A stretch of 64,000 nt of DNA from VXMO01 sp965205915 (GCA_965205915.1 OZ242191.1:186001-250000); one strand, 5' to 3'; positions 8,550-18,182 are shown, counted from the stretch's first letter. Notes: generated from the sequence alone by a model not told the origin. Numbers and translations: made by a program.

Positions 8550-8926
8550 GAGACTTTGGATATCTTCGCGTCTGCTGAGAATGCAATGCCAAGGTTGTAA
8601 GGACAAACGAGGTGCAACCGCAGTTTCGCATCTACGTTCGTTCACCAAGCAGACTTACGAATAGTGTCTGTAGAGAGGAACGCCTTCACAGATTTCGGGG
8701 GCATTCCATTGATCGACCAGCTATAGGCCGTTCCCCCGTCCTCCAGGACATGGTCTGCTCCCCTGCACCATTGCACAATTGAAAGTGGCCTCAAGTCCCT
8801 TCCCTAACCGGTCTAAGCTGCCGAATTTCTGCCAGCCTGCGGATCAGGCCCTTGACTGCCCCGGTATGGTTATGACAAGTATCAATGGAGCCATCATCAG
8901 GATTTCCGACCAAAGGGGGTGCTGCA
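8550..8926. other. Gene-free stretch before the serine recombinase
   Basis: A gap of 377 bases with no supported gene, RNA or obvious hairpin. It lies directly upstream of a serine recombinase, so it is where an attachment-site half could lie, but no repeat of it was recognised elsewhere by eye. Confidence 0.4.
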
Positions 8927-10606
8927 TTGAAGAACCGAGACACACCGAACAGTCAACTCTCGACACGCACGCCTGTCGCTCTGTACGCCCGCGTCTCCAG
9001 CGACCGGCAGGACGTCGATCTCTCCGTTGCCGCGCAGCTTCGGGCGCTGCGGGATCACGCAGAGAAGAGCGGATACCTTGTCACAGCAGAATACGTTGAC
9101 GAGGCGGAGAGCGGCCGCATTGCTGAACGCCCCGAATTTCGCAAGATGCTAGACGCTGCGACCAGAACCGACGCTCCCTTCAAGGAGATTCTCGTCTGGA
9201 AGTTCTCCCGCTTCACGCGCAAACGCGAGCACGCCGTTGCATTCAAGTCCATGCTCCGCCGCAAGGGCATCCGCGTCGTTTCGATTACGGAGCACGCCGA
9301 TGACTCCCCTACCGGCAAACTCATGGAAGCTATCATCGAGAGCGTCGACGAGTTCTACTCCGAAAACCTTGCCCAAGAGGTGCGACGGGGCATGAGGGAG
9401 GCTGCCTCTCGTGGATACTACCTGGCCGGTCGTGCTCCTTTCGGGTACAACCGGATCAAGGTCAAGGACGGCAATCGCGAGCACACGTCGCTGGAAGTTG
9501 ATGCCTCTACCGCCGGAGTCGTCAAAGAGATGTTCGGCATGTCGCTGCGCGGCTACGGACTCAAGGAAATCTGCATGGAACTCAACGGCCGCGGAATCAC
9601 GAACCGCGGAAAGCGATGGTTCAAGTCGAGCGTCCGCTACGTCCTCGGCAATGAGGTCTACACGGGCACAGCGATTTGGGGACGCACCAGCAGTGTAGGA
9701 CAAGAGCCCGATCCCGTCCGCGCCGAAAACGCATGGCCAGCCATCGTTTCCCGTGGGACCTTCGGTCAAGTCCAGAAGGCACTCGAGACCCGTGCACCGA
9801 AAAAGCAGCGGCCGGCTGTCGTCGGGAGCACATACCTTTTCAGTGGGCTGCTTCGCTGCGGCGTCTGCGGCCGCACTTATGTTGGTCAGGCCGCGAAGAG
9901 CGGGAAGCACCACTACTACATCTGTGGTTCGCTGTACAACCACGGCGCAGGCTCCTGCTCCGCGCGCTACCTCAACGCGGACAAGCTGGAGGACTTTGTA
10001 GTAACGAAGATTAGGGAGCGCATCCTCAATGAGGAGACAATTAGAGAGCTCGTCTCTTTGCTGGCTGAAGATGTGGACGGGATGGCCGGGGAACTCTCGG
10101 CTCGAATCGATTCCCTTGATGCTGAAGTCGCGGATGTTGAGGACCGTCTTGAACGACTCTACGAGGCGCTTGAATCCCGCCTCTATACCCTAGAATCCTT
10201 GCAGCCGAGGATCATGAAGCTGCGAGCCCGGCAGGATCAGCTCGTCGCGGCGAGGGTGGACACCGTGTCCCAATTGGGACAGCGGCGGGTCGAGATCCCA
10301 AGCCTGCCCGAGATCGCCGAGTACGTCAGGGATTTTCGGGAGTTCCTCGAACAAGGCGACTTTCCGGAGCGAAAGGCGCTGATCCGCAACTTCATGCAGG
10401 CCATCGAGGTCAAGGGCGATGAAGTCACCATGACATACACCGTGCCCATGCCGGGCGATGGTGTAAGGAAAGAACCGGCCTCGGTTCTCGATTTCGTCCA
10501 GTCTCCCCCACCAAACTGGTCTGTACTGCGAACTGCCGCTTCCAAGTCAAACTCGGCTACCTTGGAAGCTCCGATGGGGCTGTCTTCCGGCATGGGGACT
10601 GTGTAG
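8927..10606 (+). CDS. Large serine recombinase
   Basis: About 559 residues. The catalytic resolvase domain opens with VALYARVSSDRQD, which holds the nucleophilic serine, followed by WKFSRFTRKREH and the long E helix region. The recombinase domain starts near GRAPFGYNRIKV. A zinc ribbon follows (LRCGVCGRTYVG ... YICGSLYNHGAGSCSARYL), then a coiled coil (DAEVADVEDRLERLYEALE). The family integrates or excises phage and ICE-like elements. I prefer the TTG start at 8927 because AAAGGGGG sits seven bases upstream; the longer ORF begins at 8885. The last 30 or so residues (after SPPPNW) are read from the antisense of the opposing recombinase, so the native C-terminus is probably replaced. Confidence 0.88.
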   Translation: MKNRDTPNSQLSTRTPVALYARVSSDRQDVDLSVAAQLRALRDHAEKSGYLVTAEYVDEAESGRIAERPEFRKMLDAATRTDAPFKEILVWKFSRFTRKREHAVAFKSMLRRKGIRVVSITEHADDSPTGKLMEAIIESVDEFYSENLAQEVRRGMREAASRGYYLAGRAPFGYNRIKVKDGNREHTSLEVDASTAGVVKEMFGMSLRGYGLKEICMELNGRGITNRGKRWFKSSVRYVLGNEVYTGTAIWGRTSSVGQEPDPVRAENAWPAIVSRGTFGQVQKALETRAPKKQRPAVVGSTYLFSGLLRCGVCGRTYVGQAAKSGKHHYYICGSLYNHGAGSCSARYLNADKLEDFVVTKIRERILNEETIRELVSLLAEDVDGMAGELSARIDSLDAEVADVEDRLERLYEALESRLYTLESLQPRIMKLRARQDQLVAARVDTVSQLGQRRVEIPSLPEIAEYVRDFREFLEQGDFPERKALIRNFMQAIEVKGDEVTMTYTVPMPGDGVRKEPASVLDFVQSPPPNWSVLRTAASKSNSATLEAPMGLSSGMGTV

Positions 10607-12099
10607 TTGATCACTGCCCTGTCCGGACTCACGACGATTCCCTTCACGAATGAGCGGATGAACGCTCTTGAGGCCGTTAGGTCGCTGGTATGCAGGAACT
10701 CGCTCATCTCTTTCGCGAACGCCGCAATCGTTTCCACACGGTCGAGAATCTTTCGGCGTTCAGCCAGACCCGCCCGGGCCTCATCGACGGCTGCCTCCAG
10801 CTGAGCCTGCCGCTCACGATGCTGCCGGATGCGCGGCGCAACGTCGGCCAGGCCAAGCTCGGAGGTCTCCACAGCCTCGTAGAGTTTGTCGAGCCGCCGG
10901 CTTACCTCGCCCAGCTCGGCGTCCGTTGTGTGCAACTGCTGCCGCAGCGCGTGGGCTTCGCCATCCATCTCCTCGTCGAGCACAATTGCCAGGCGCCGCA
11001 CGTTCTTCTCGGTGAGGACGTTGGTCCGCAGTTGATCGACAATCAGCCCCTCGAACCACTTGGAGTTGAGTCGGGGCGTCTCGCAAGTTCCACTGCCCTT
11101 CTTTAGGAGGGTCTGGCAGACGTAGTAGGTGTACTTGCCTCCCTTGGCCTCGGACGCAGTCATCAGGCTGCCGCACGTTTCGCAGTTAAGGAGGCCACTC
11201 AGCAGGTAGGGGCTGGACGTGCGCCGGGGGTGCATCCACTTTGGCGCTCGCGTATCGAGCAACTTTCTCACCCGCCGAAATTCTTGTTTCTTTACGATGG
11301 CGGGGAAGGCGTCCTCCACACGAATCACATCGCCCTTGTCCCTTGCAGTGGCACCCCACACCAGCGTGCCCGTGTATACCTCATTTGACAGCGTGGCGAC
11401 GATGCTCGTTTTCCGCCATTGTTTGCCCTTGGGAGACCGCACGCCGTCGGCGTTTAGCACCTTGGCAATGTCGAGAGAGCTCTTGCCGCGCAGCGCCATG
11501 TCAAAGATGCGGCGCGCCACTTCGTCGAAAGGAGAATTGAGTTCGAGCTTCGGGCGCTGCTTGCCGTTGTCGTCGACCTTCACCTTGCGGTAGCCATATG
11601 GCACCTGCGGCGAGACCCAGAAGCCACGCGAGGCCGCCTCGCGCATCCCACGCATGACCTCTTGGCCGAGATTCTCAGAGTAGAATTCGTCGACGCTCTC
11701 GATGATGCCTTCCATGAGCTTGCCCATCGGCGTGTCATCGGCATGCTCCGTGATGGAAACGACGCGGACGCCCTTGCGCCGCAACATGGACTTGAACGCG
11801 ACCGCATGCTCCCGCTTGCGAGTGAATCGCGAGAACTTCTATACGAGAATCTCTTTGTACGGGGCATCCGGCCCGGTCGCGGCGTCGATCATCCGACGGA
11901 ACTCAGGCCGCGATGCTATCCGCCCCCTCTCAGCCTCGTCGATATACTCCCGCGCGATGACAGACCCATTCTTCGCAGCAAAGTCCCGCAACGCCCGCAA
12001 CTGCGCCGCGACGGACAAATCCACATCCTGCCGCTCACTGGAGACGCGGGCATACAGGGCCACCGCAGTATCTGTGCCGTCTTTCTGCATTTTTGCCAT
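10237..12099 (-). pseudogene. Serine recombinase, broken by in-frame TAG
   Basis: Close paralog of the neighbouring recombinase, in the opposite orientation. The N-terminal piece (12099-11839) reads VALYARVSSERQD to PYKEILV, then TAG, then in the same frame KFSRFTRKREHAVAF to the end. The intact neighbour has EILVWKFSRFTRK, so the stop replaces Trp (TGG to TAG) at 11839-11841. The rest is complete: recombinase domain, zinc ribbon (LNCETCGSLM ... YVCQTLLKKGSGTCETPRL) and coiled coil. Past TDQFGGGDW the frame runs through antisense of the other recombinase to 10237, so its native 3' end is also gone. An internal start at 11787 would lack the catalytic serine. Probably inactive. Confidence 0.85.
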
Positions 12100-12153
12100 C
12101 CCCGCTAACTAAGCGTCTCATCGTTCCGCGGTCAACATATACATAAAAACATT

Positions 12154-12170
12154 TGTACGTGCGATGTACA
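12154..12170. promoter_or_regulatory. Short inverted repeat upstream of recombinase pseudogene
   Basis: TGTAC and GTACA arms flank a 7-base spacer (GTGCGAT), about 55 bases before the broken recombinase. It could be an operator or recombinase binding half-sites. Five-base arms can occur by chance. Confidence 0.3.
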
Positions 12171-12309
12171 GCAGAGGATTGCCGATTGGAATAGTGATCG
12201 CTATACGTTCCACACCCTATGACTTATAGGTGTGCCGAATAGCCGCGCAGGATCGGGCTCATGGGGATGCAGCTCACTCCAGCTGGATATCTCGATACCT
12301 GAGTAAAGC

Positions 12310-12978
12310 CTACCCTGCCCTGATGATGACGTCCGACGTGTCGTTGGCGGGGGAGTTGACTAGCGGCGCTACGGGGTAGGTCTCCATTATTTCTGGCGGA
12401 TATGGCGAGAGGAAGCTGTTGATCGCGGAGGCGTCCACGTTGGAGGAATCCAGCCAGGCTGATTCATGTTCCGGCATCAGGATGACGGGCATTCGGTCAT
12501 GGATTGGGCGCATGACGTCGTTCGGCGTGGTGGTGATTATTGTGCAGGAGTGGATGAATTCTCCTTCGGGGTTTGTCCAGGTTTCCCAGAGGCCTGCGAA
12601 GGCGAACGGCTCTCCTGTTGTCAGCAGAATGCGCATTGGTTGTCTTGCCTTGCCCTGCCGTATCCACTCGTAGAATCCGTCGGCGAGGATCAGGCAGCGG
12701 CGACGGCGCAGGGCCGTGCGGAACATCGGCCTCTCGGCAAGCGTTTCGGCTCGGGCGTTGATTGCGCGGTTGCCGATGGACATGTCTTTTGCCCATGACG
12801 GAATCAGGCCCCATCTCATATGCTCCGCGACGTTGCGGCCATCACCGGCTCGCACCGTGAGGACGTTCTGGGTGGGGGCGATGTTGTAGCGTGACCTGTG
12901 CTCGGTGACCGGCGGATCAAAATCGAATCGCACCTGCAGAGCGCTGATGTCACTTATGAGGCTGTATCGTCCGCACAT
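12310..12978 (-). CDS. yedK: SRAP/YedK abasic-site DNA-protein crosslink protein
   Basis: A 222-residue SRAP (SOS response-associated peptidase, HMCES/YedK) protein. Family knowledge: after removal of Met1, Cys2 forms a thiazolidine crosslink with abasic sites in single-stranded DNA, shielding them from error-prone bypass. The active-site set is visible: MCGRYS (C2, R4), INARAET (N and R), DGFYEW (E) and IHDRMPVIL (H). It is the third gene of the minus-strand operon after imuB and dnaE2, 29 bases behind dnaE2. Its position downstream of a translesion polymerase in a LexA-controlled unit fits a role in managing abasic sites during SOS. Confidence 0.93.
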   Translation of the reverse strand: MCGRYSLISDISALQVRFDFDPPVTEHRSRYNIAPTQNVLTVRAGDGRNVAEHMRWGLIPSWAKDMSIGNRAINARAETLAERPMFRTALRRRRCLILADGFYEWIRQGKARQPMRILLTTGEPFAFAGLWETWTNPEGEFIHSCTIITTTPNDVMRPIHDRMPVILMPEHESAWLDSSNVDASAINSFLSPYPPEIMETYPVAPLVNSPANDTSDVIIRAG

Positions 12979-13007
12979 TTTCCTACTCCCTGCGGACGAT
13001 TATAGGC

Positions 13008-16000
13008 TCAGTGCCAGTCGTGGGCGTTTGGCATGGGGACATCGGTGTTGATGGCGCGAATCTCCGAGGCGATGATGTTGGTCGTGCCATCCCAGCGTGA
13101 GACGACGCCGCGCGCCATGATGACGCGGTTGCGAAGGGCACGGCGGGACCGAGCGAACACGTCTTTCCAGAGAATGAGCTGCACATCGCCGTACTCGTCT
13201 TCCATGGTCACGAAGACTGTGCCGTCCTTGCCGCGTGGATGTTGGCGGGCGATGGGCCAGCCCGCGACGAGAATCTCCTGCCCTTCCGGCACTTCGTACA
13301 CGTCCGTCGTCGCAAGAACGCGGTCGCTGAGGGTGGGACGAACGAACTCCATTACATGACCGCGTGGGTAGATGCCCATGACGCGATATTCTCCGACCAT
13401 CTTTTCGTATTGGGAGAAGTCATCGAGTTGGGGGATGACGTGATCGGTTGAGGCGGCGAGCGTTCGTTGTCCGCTGCGGAGTGGGCGGGTGGCAAGACCG
13501 GCATCCCACAGCGCCTGCCGCCGGTTGGATGCGACACTATCGAACGCGCCGGCCATCACGAGAGAAGAAACGGCCTGCGGCTTGATGCCCGTTCGGCTCA
13601 CGAGATCAGCGGCGCTGCCGTACGCGCCACGAGCCTCGCGCTCCTGCACGATAACGCGCGCCGCCGCCTCGCCAACATCCTTGATTAAGCCGAGTCCCAG
13701 CCGCACCGCGCCGTTCTCCGGTACGCACTTGGCCTGGCTGCGGTTCACACAGGGATTGAGGAACGGCACACCGCAGCGGCGCGCGTCCTGCTTCAGGGTC
13801 TCCATTGGGTAGAAGCCCATCGGCTGGTTGTTGATGAGGGTGACGAAAAACTCCAACGGGTGGTAGCGCTTGAGCCACGCGGCCTGGTAGGCGGTTATTC
13901 CAAAGGCGTGGCTGTGACTTTCCGGAAACATGTAGTGGCCGTTGATCTTGCCGAAGATTTTTTGAGCGATTTCCTCCGGCACGCCATTCCGCTGAGCGCC
14001 CTCCAGGAATCGCTGCCAGTGCATGGCGATCAGGGCGGCGTTGTTGGGTCGGCCAAAGGCGCGGCGTATCTCATCCGCCTCCGACGCCGTCATACCGCCA
14101 ACGTCCGTCAGCAGCTGCACCACCTGTTCCTGCCAGACGATGATCCCGTAGCCTCGCTCCAGTGCGCGCTTCTCCAGCGGGTGGTCATAGTCCCACGCCG
14201 CGCCGTGCCGATATCGCTCCACGAATTGGCTGACGGAACTGCCCTGCACGCCGACGCCGGGGCGGATGAGGGCGACCTGGTAGGCAAGATCGAGCAGGTT
14301 ACGGGATCGCAGGCGCTGCGCCATCTTGAGTTGCGCCGGGGATTGGAGGAGAAAGACGCCCTTGGAACGGCCCTCGTTGATCATGTCGTAGACGTTGTTG
14401 TCGTCCGGCTCAACCCGGCTGAGATCGGGTCGGGTGCCTGTCCGCTGTTCGATGAGATCGAGCGCCTGCTCCAGCTGGTCGAGGACCGGCAGGGAGAGCA
14501 GATCGATCTTGGCAACGTTGGCGTCCGCGATGGTGTCCTTGTTCCAGTCGATGATGTAGCGGCCCTCAATCGCGCCCTCCCGGATGGGCGTCATCTCCGA
14601 GATGGGGGTACTGCTGAGGATCATGCCGCCAACGTGCTGGCCGAGGCTGCGGGGGGCGTCCATGAGCTGGGGCGCGAGTTCGATGAGTTCTCGCCAGCCC
14701 TGCGACTCCACACGGTCCTTGAACGCGGGCAGGCGCAGCATCTCCTCCTTAAGGTCGTCTGCGTGGTGGGAGTGGAGTTGTTTGGAGAGCAGGGTCAGGT
14801 CTTCGCGCGGCAGGCCGAGGGCCTTGCCGATGTCCTGGATGATGCCCTTGACGGAGTAGGCGCTGATCGCGCCGGTGAGCGCGGCATAGTCCGGGCCGTA
14901 GCGTTGGTGGACGCGGGTGATCAGTTCATCGCGCAGGCCGCGGGGAAAATCGAGATCGATGTCCGGCAGCACAGAGGTGTCCTCGGAGATGAACCGCTCC
15001 AGTGTCAGATCCCATTTGAGGGGGTCGATGTGGCTGATGCCGATGAGATAGCCGACGAGGAGAGCGACGGATGAGCCGCGCCCCCTGCCCGGCGGCCTCT
15101 CCTCAAGCGGGGTTTCGAGCGGCGTCAGGCCGCGCTCCTCCATGATCCGCTGCGCCAACAGCACGATGTCCCGATACAGAAGCAGGAAACCCGCGATGCC
15201 GTGTCGCTTGATGAGGCTGAACTCCTCATCAAGGCGATCACGTACACGCTGCGAGATACCGCCGTAACGCCGCATAGCCGCCTCGAAACAGAGACGTTGG
15301 AGGTAGCTGTCCGTGGTGTAGCCGGCGGGCACGTCCGGCTCCGGCAACTCGTAGTTGATGCTATCGGCCAGGTTGAAGTCGCACTGCTCGGCGATGCGGC
15401 GCGGCGTGTCGATGATTCCCGGGTATTCCTTTTCAAAGAGCCGCGCCATCGCGTCGTGGGACTTCAGGTGGAAGTGGTGGTTGGGGCGGATGTATGGGAG
15501 TGCCTGATCGATGGTGGTGTTGTGCTTGGCGGCGACGAGGGCGTGCTGGAGGCGATACCGCTCCGGCGCATGGTAGTGGACGTCATTGGTTGGAACGAGG
15601 CACGCGCCGGCGTTGGCGGCGAGGCGGGCAAGCTCGCGGTTGCGCGCCGTGTCGCCGCGAACCAGGTTCTGTTGGAGTTCCACGAACACGGAATCGGAGC
15701 CGAACCAATCCATGTAGTCACGCAGGAGTGTTTGGGCCTCATCGTGGCGACCGGTGGTAACAAGTTGGGAGAGTTGGCCGTCGCGTCCACCGACGATGAG
15801 GATGACGCCCTCCGCGTGGTCCGGCAGATGGACGGGGTCAAGGCGCGGCTCGCGTCGATCGACGGCGTTGGCGAGGGTGAACAGGCGGGAGATGTTGGCG
15901 TAGCCCCGCTTGGTCTTGGCAAGAAGGGTGATGCGGGAGCCGTCCAGCATGGTCAGTTCACCGCCGGTGATCGACTTGACGCCGAGGCTCTTGGCCATGC

Positions 16001-16157
16001 GGGCGAACTCCAGCGCGCCGCAGAGATTGGTATCCGTCAGGGCCAGCGTGTCATAGCCGTATTCCTTCGCTTTCGCCAGCAGCTCGTGGACATGCGACGC
16101 CCCCTCCCCGAATGAGTAAAAACTCTTGGCGTGCAATTCAACGTATCCGTCAGGCAT
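13008..16157 (-). CDS. dnaE2: Error-prone DNA polymerase III alpha (DnaE2/ImuC)
   Basis: About 1049 residues from ATG 16157. A longer frame to 16337 only overlaps imuB, and MPDGYVELHAKSFYSF is the typical DnaE2 beginning. Order: a PHP domain with degenerate metal residues (LHAKSFYSF rather than LHxHS), the C-family polymerase core with VLPDIDLDFPRG (catalytic acids, around residue 400), a thumb and finger region, a helix-hairpin-helix part, and a C-terminal OB fold (ILVAGWPIARQHPRGKDG). Length and start match DnaE2 rather than replicative DnaE. It acts with ImuB at blocked forks and causes damage-induced mutation. It starts 17 bases after imuB ends. Confidence 0.95.
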   Translation of the reverse strand: MPDGYVELHAKSFYSFGEGASHVHELLAKAKEYGYDTLALTDTNLCGALEFARMAKSLGVKSITGGELTMLDGSRITLLAKTKRGYANISRLFTLANAVDRREPRLDPVHLPDHAEGVILIVGGRDGQLSQLVTTGRHDEAQTLLRDYMDWFGSDSVFVELQQNLVRGDTARNRELARLAANAGACLVPTNDVHYHAPERYRLQHALVAAKHNTTIDQALPYIRPNHHFHLKSHDAMARLFEKEYPGIIDTPRRIAEQCDFNLADSINYELPEPDVPAGYTTDSYLQRLCFEAAMRRYGGISQRVRDRLDEEFSLIKRHGIAGFLLLYRDIVLLAQRIMEERGLTPLETPLEERPPGRGRGSSVALLVGYLIGISHIDPLKWDLTLERFISEDTSVLPDIDLDFPRGLRDELITRVHQRYGPDYAALTGAISAYSVKGIIQDIGKALGLPREDLTLLSKQLHSHHADDLKEEMLRLPAFKDRVESQGWRELIELAPQLMDAPRSLGQHVGGMILSSTPISEMTPIREGAIEGRYIIDWNKDTIADANVAKIDLLSLPVLDQLEQALDLIEQRTGTRPDLSRVEPDDNNVYDMINEGRSKGVFLLQSPAQLKMAQRLRSRNLLDLAYQVALIRPGVGVQGSSVSQFVERYRHGAAWDYDHPLEKRALERGYGIIVWQEQVVQLLTDVGGMTASEADEIRRAFGRPNNAALIAMHWQRFLEGAQRNGVPEEIAQKIFGKINGHYMFPESHSHAFGITAYQAAWLKRYHPLEFFVTLINNQPMGFYPMETLKQDARRCGVPFLNPCVNRSQAKCVPENGAVRLGLGLIKDVGEAAARVIVQEREARGAYGSAADLVSRTGIKPQAVSSLVMAGAFDSVASNRRQALWDAGLATRPLRSGQRTLAASTDHVIPQLDDFSQYEKMVGEYRVMGIYPRGHVMEFVRPTLSDRVLATTDVYEVPEGQEILVAGWPIARQHPRGKDGTVFVTMEDEYGDVQLILWKDVFARSRRALRNRVIMARGVVSRWDGTTNIIASEIRAINTDVPMPNAHDWH

Positions 16158-16174
16158 GGGAAATGCCTTCGCGA

Positions 16175-17623
16175 TTAGGGGACATGTTGATACCAGCAGT
16201 CGTCGCGACGGTCGCGAAACAGGATCAGCTCGCGGCCGTCCTGCCGGCTCACCCGGTAATAGGCGCGCGTGAGGGGCTGCGGCAGCCACCACAGATCGAA
16301 GCTCCATCGGTCCTCGATGTGGGCGATCTTGTGCCACTGCTTGCCCAGTCGCACAGCCAGCGGCTGACGGTTCGGGCCTTCCCGCACGGCCAGCGCGGCG
16401 GGCATGGCGAGGGGAGTCGCGTCGTCGCCGGTAGAGGAGCCAATGGGGACGCGAAGGGCGCGCATCTCCGGCGCGGGGTGCCAGGGCGCGACATCCAGGA
16501 TCTGGTAGAGGGCGTTGCGACCCTTGAGGTGGGCGCGGAGTCCCCTACCCGCTTCCAACAGTCGCTCATGTTGATCACGGCGGTGGTCGCGCAGCAAGCC
16601 CATCTGCATCCCCGCGTCGCCGCTCAGGTCGCTCAACGTTAGGCTCACCTCCTCAACGGGCGCCTGCGGATGGTCTTGCTCCAATTGCGGGGTGACAATC
16701 TCCAATGCGCGTTCCCATGAGCCGGCGGGTTGCTTGAATCGCAGCGTGCGCTCCCAGGGCGGCACGTTGAGGAGAAGGCAATGGAACGTGACCGCGCCGG
16801 CGTAGCGGCCTCGCATACGCGGCGCGGCGTAGGCGCGCTTAAGGAGGGTGTTCACGGCGACAGTGACGAGTTGCAGGGAGCTTGAGGCGAACGGCAGAGA
16901 CATGCGCTCCGATATGGACTCTTCGTACGCGAGCGGGATGAGCGGGCTGTCGTCGATTCCGTGGGAGAATCGCCACGCCGCACTGCCCTCAGCGCCGAAC
17001 TGATCCACAAGCGCGGCCTCGGACATCGCCGCAACATCGCGCAGTGTGCGGAGACCGAATCGGCGCAGGCCTAGGCGCGCATTCTCCGATATGGGAAGCA
17101 GATCGACCGGCCTCGGCGCGAGGAACTCGGCAGGTTCCGACGGGACGGCGGTGACGCCTAGCGGAGGGCTGACGACAGCCGCGGTATAGGCGGGAAACTT
17201 GCCTTCGCCGACACCGATGCGCGCTTGCAAGTAGCCGGGGATGGCTGCGTGAAGAGCGGCGATGAGGGCATCCTCGCCGCCGTAGAGTTCATCAAGCCCG
17301 GTCACGCGGACGTAGGCGACGCCGAGGTCGGCATCCTCAACCTGGTCGCTGACCTCCTGCAACGCGGCAAGGATTCGGCTGAAAACACTGCGATACGATG
17401 ACTCATCCGCCTCAAGAATCAGCGTATCGGCCTGCTGGGAAAGGGCCTGCTCCGGCGACATGCCGATTGTGACGCGAGCGGCGGCGGGCGAATGGTCAAC
17501 CACGACGGGTTTCCTCTGCCCGCGCGCGACGATGATCGCGGGCTTGCCGGACAAGTCCGGGCGGCGTCGCATCTCAACCTTGGCCCTGAGATGCGTGATG
17601 AGCACGCAGGCGATCCGCATCAT
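16175..17623 (-). CDS. imuB: ImuB, catalytically inactive Y-family polymerase subunit
   Basis: A 482-residue Y-family-like protein. The N-terminus CVLITHLRAKVEMRRRPDL sits where active Y-polymerases have DxDxFFASVE, so the catalytic acids are missing, as is normal for ImuB. The little-finger region and a C-terminal segment with WWLPQPLTRAYYRVSRQDG are present; the latter is the ImuB end thought to bridge the clamp and DnaE2. ATG codons at 17623 and 17620 both follow GTGGGGGAAG. No imuA/recA-like gene is in the window, as in other lineages with a split mutasome. Transcription starts from a LexA-box promoter just upstream and continues into dnaE2. Confidence 0.93.
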   Translation of the reverse strand: MMRIACVLITHLRAKVEMRRRPDLSGKPAIIVARGQRKPVVVDHSPAAARVTIGMSPEQALSQQADTLILEADESSYRSVFSRILAALQEVSDQVEDADLGVAYVRVTGLDELYGGEDALIAALHAAIPGYLQARIGVGEGKFPAYTAAVVSPPLGVTAVPSEPAEFLAPRPVDLLPISENARLGLRRFGLRTLRDVAAMSEAALVDQFGAEGSAAWRFSHGIDDSPLIPLAYEESISERMSLPFASSSLQLVTVAVNTLLKRAYAAPRMRGRYAGAVTFHCLLLNVPPWERTLRFKQPAGSWERALEIVTPQLEQDHPQAPVEEVSLTLSDLSGDAGMQMGLLRDHRRDQHERLLEAGRGLRAHLKGRNALYQILDVAPWHPAPEMRALRVPIGSSTGDDATPLAMPAALAVREGPNRQPLAVRLGKQWHKIAHIEDRWSFDLWWLPQPLTRAYYRVSRQDGRELILFRDRRDDCWYQHVP

Positions 17624-17652
17624 CTTCCCCCACCATTTGATTGGTAAGGAGC

Positions 17653-17681
17653 AGCGTAAAGAACGTGTGTTCTGTTGTCAA
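17653..17681 (-). promoter_or_regulatory. imuB promoter
   Basis: On the minus strand, TTGACA (17676-17681) is a perfect -35. After 17 bases comes TACGCT (17653-17658) as a weaker -10. It ends 30 bases before the imuB ATG. The spacer contains the LexA box. Confidence 0.75.
17660..17673. promoter_or_regulatory. LexA (SOS) box
   Basis: AGAACGTGTGTTCT has five-base inverted arms around GTGT and fits the Gram-positive-type operator GAAC-N4-GTTC. It lies between the -35 and -10 of the imuB promoter, so bound LexA would block RNA polymerase directly. The imuB-dnaE2-yedK operon is therefore predicted to be DNA-damage inducible. Confidence 0.8.
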
Positions 17682-17975
17682 GGATTGCTGGAGCAGCGAT
17701 CCCGATGGCTCGACCCCAAAATGTTCAGCGTCGTTCGTCTCTTTCCTGCTCGTGCCGCGACGACAGCCCCCGGAGGTTCAGATCGGATGCCTGCTAACTT
17801 TTGTCGAACTAGAGTCACACTGTTGTAAGCAATTTTCCCCGTCTCTACCAAGACTGTCACCCAAGCCCTTGTCAGCCGATTTCCCACCCATCAAGCTATC
17901 TGAATCAGTACAAATATACTGTCTGTTCTAGGGAGCAAGGCGCCCCAAGAACGAAGTCAGGAAGGGGGTGCGTTG
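17682..17975. other. Gap between SOS operon and HTH cluster
   Basis: No gene is supported here. A possible plus-strand -10 (TATACT, 17915-17920, preceded by an A-rich stretch) lies about 55 bases before the first small gene, but its -35 is poor. Confidence 0.3.
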
Positions 17976-18182
17976 ATGCCAGACACCAAGCACAACGGGC
18001 GGTATGAACTGACGCCGGAGCAGCAGCAGATCGTTGACGATGGCCTCCGCATCCTTGCCCGCATGATCCTGCGTCGATTCATGCAGGATTCAGGGGTGGC
18101 AGGCGCCCAGGGAGGCGGCAAGGGTGGTAATTCAACTGAGGTCAACACAGTGCTCGACGCAGCGGATGGAGGTGAAAGATGA
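17976..18182 (+). CDS. Small unknown protein heading HTH cluster
   Basis: A 68-residue protein (ATG 17976; a TTG precedes it directly) after a strong GGAAGGGGG site. One amphipathic stretch, LTPEQQQIVDDGLRILARMI, is followed by a glycine-rich tail. No domain is recognised. Its stop overlaps the start of the following XRE-type gene (ATGA), so the two are coupled. The clear ribosome site and coupling are the reasons to call it. Confidence 0.55.
   Translation: MPDTKHNGRYELTPEQQQIVDDGLRILARMILRRFMQDSGVAGAQGGGKGGNSTEVNTVLDAADGGER

Noticed and set aside
9149..9943. 264-residue minus-strand frame inside the serine recombinase
   Set aside because: It is antisense to conserved recombinase and zinc-ribbon coding sequence.
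15201..16115. 304-residue plus-strand frame opposite dnaE2, and a 404-residue one at 13860-15074
   Set aside because: They are antisense shadows of a clearly conserved polymerase gene, with low-complexity composition and no ribosome site.
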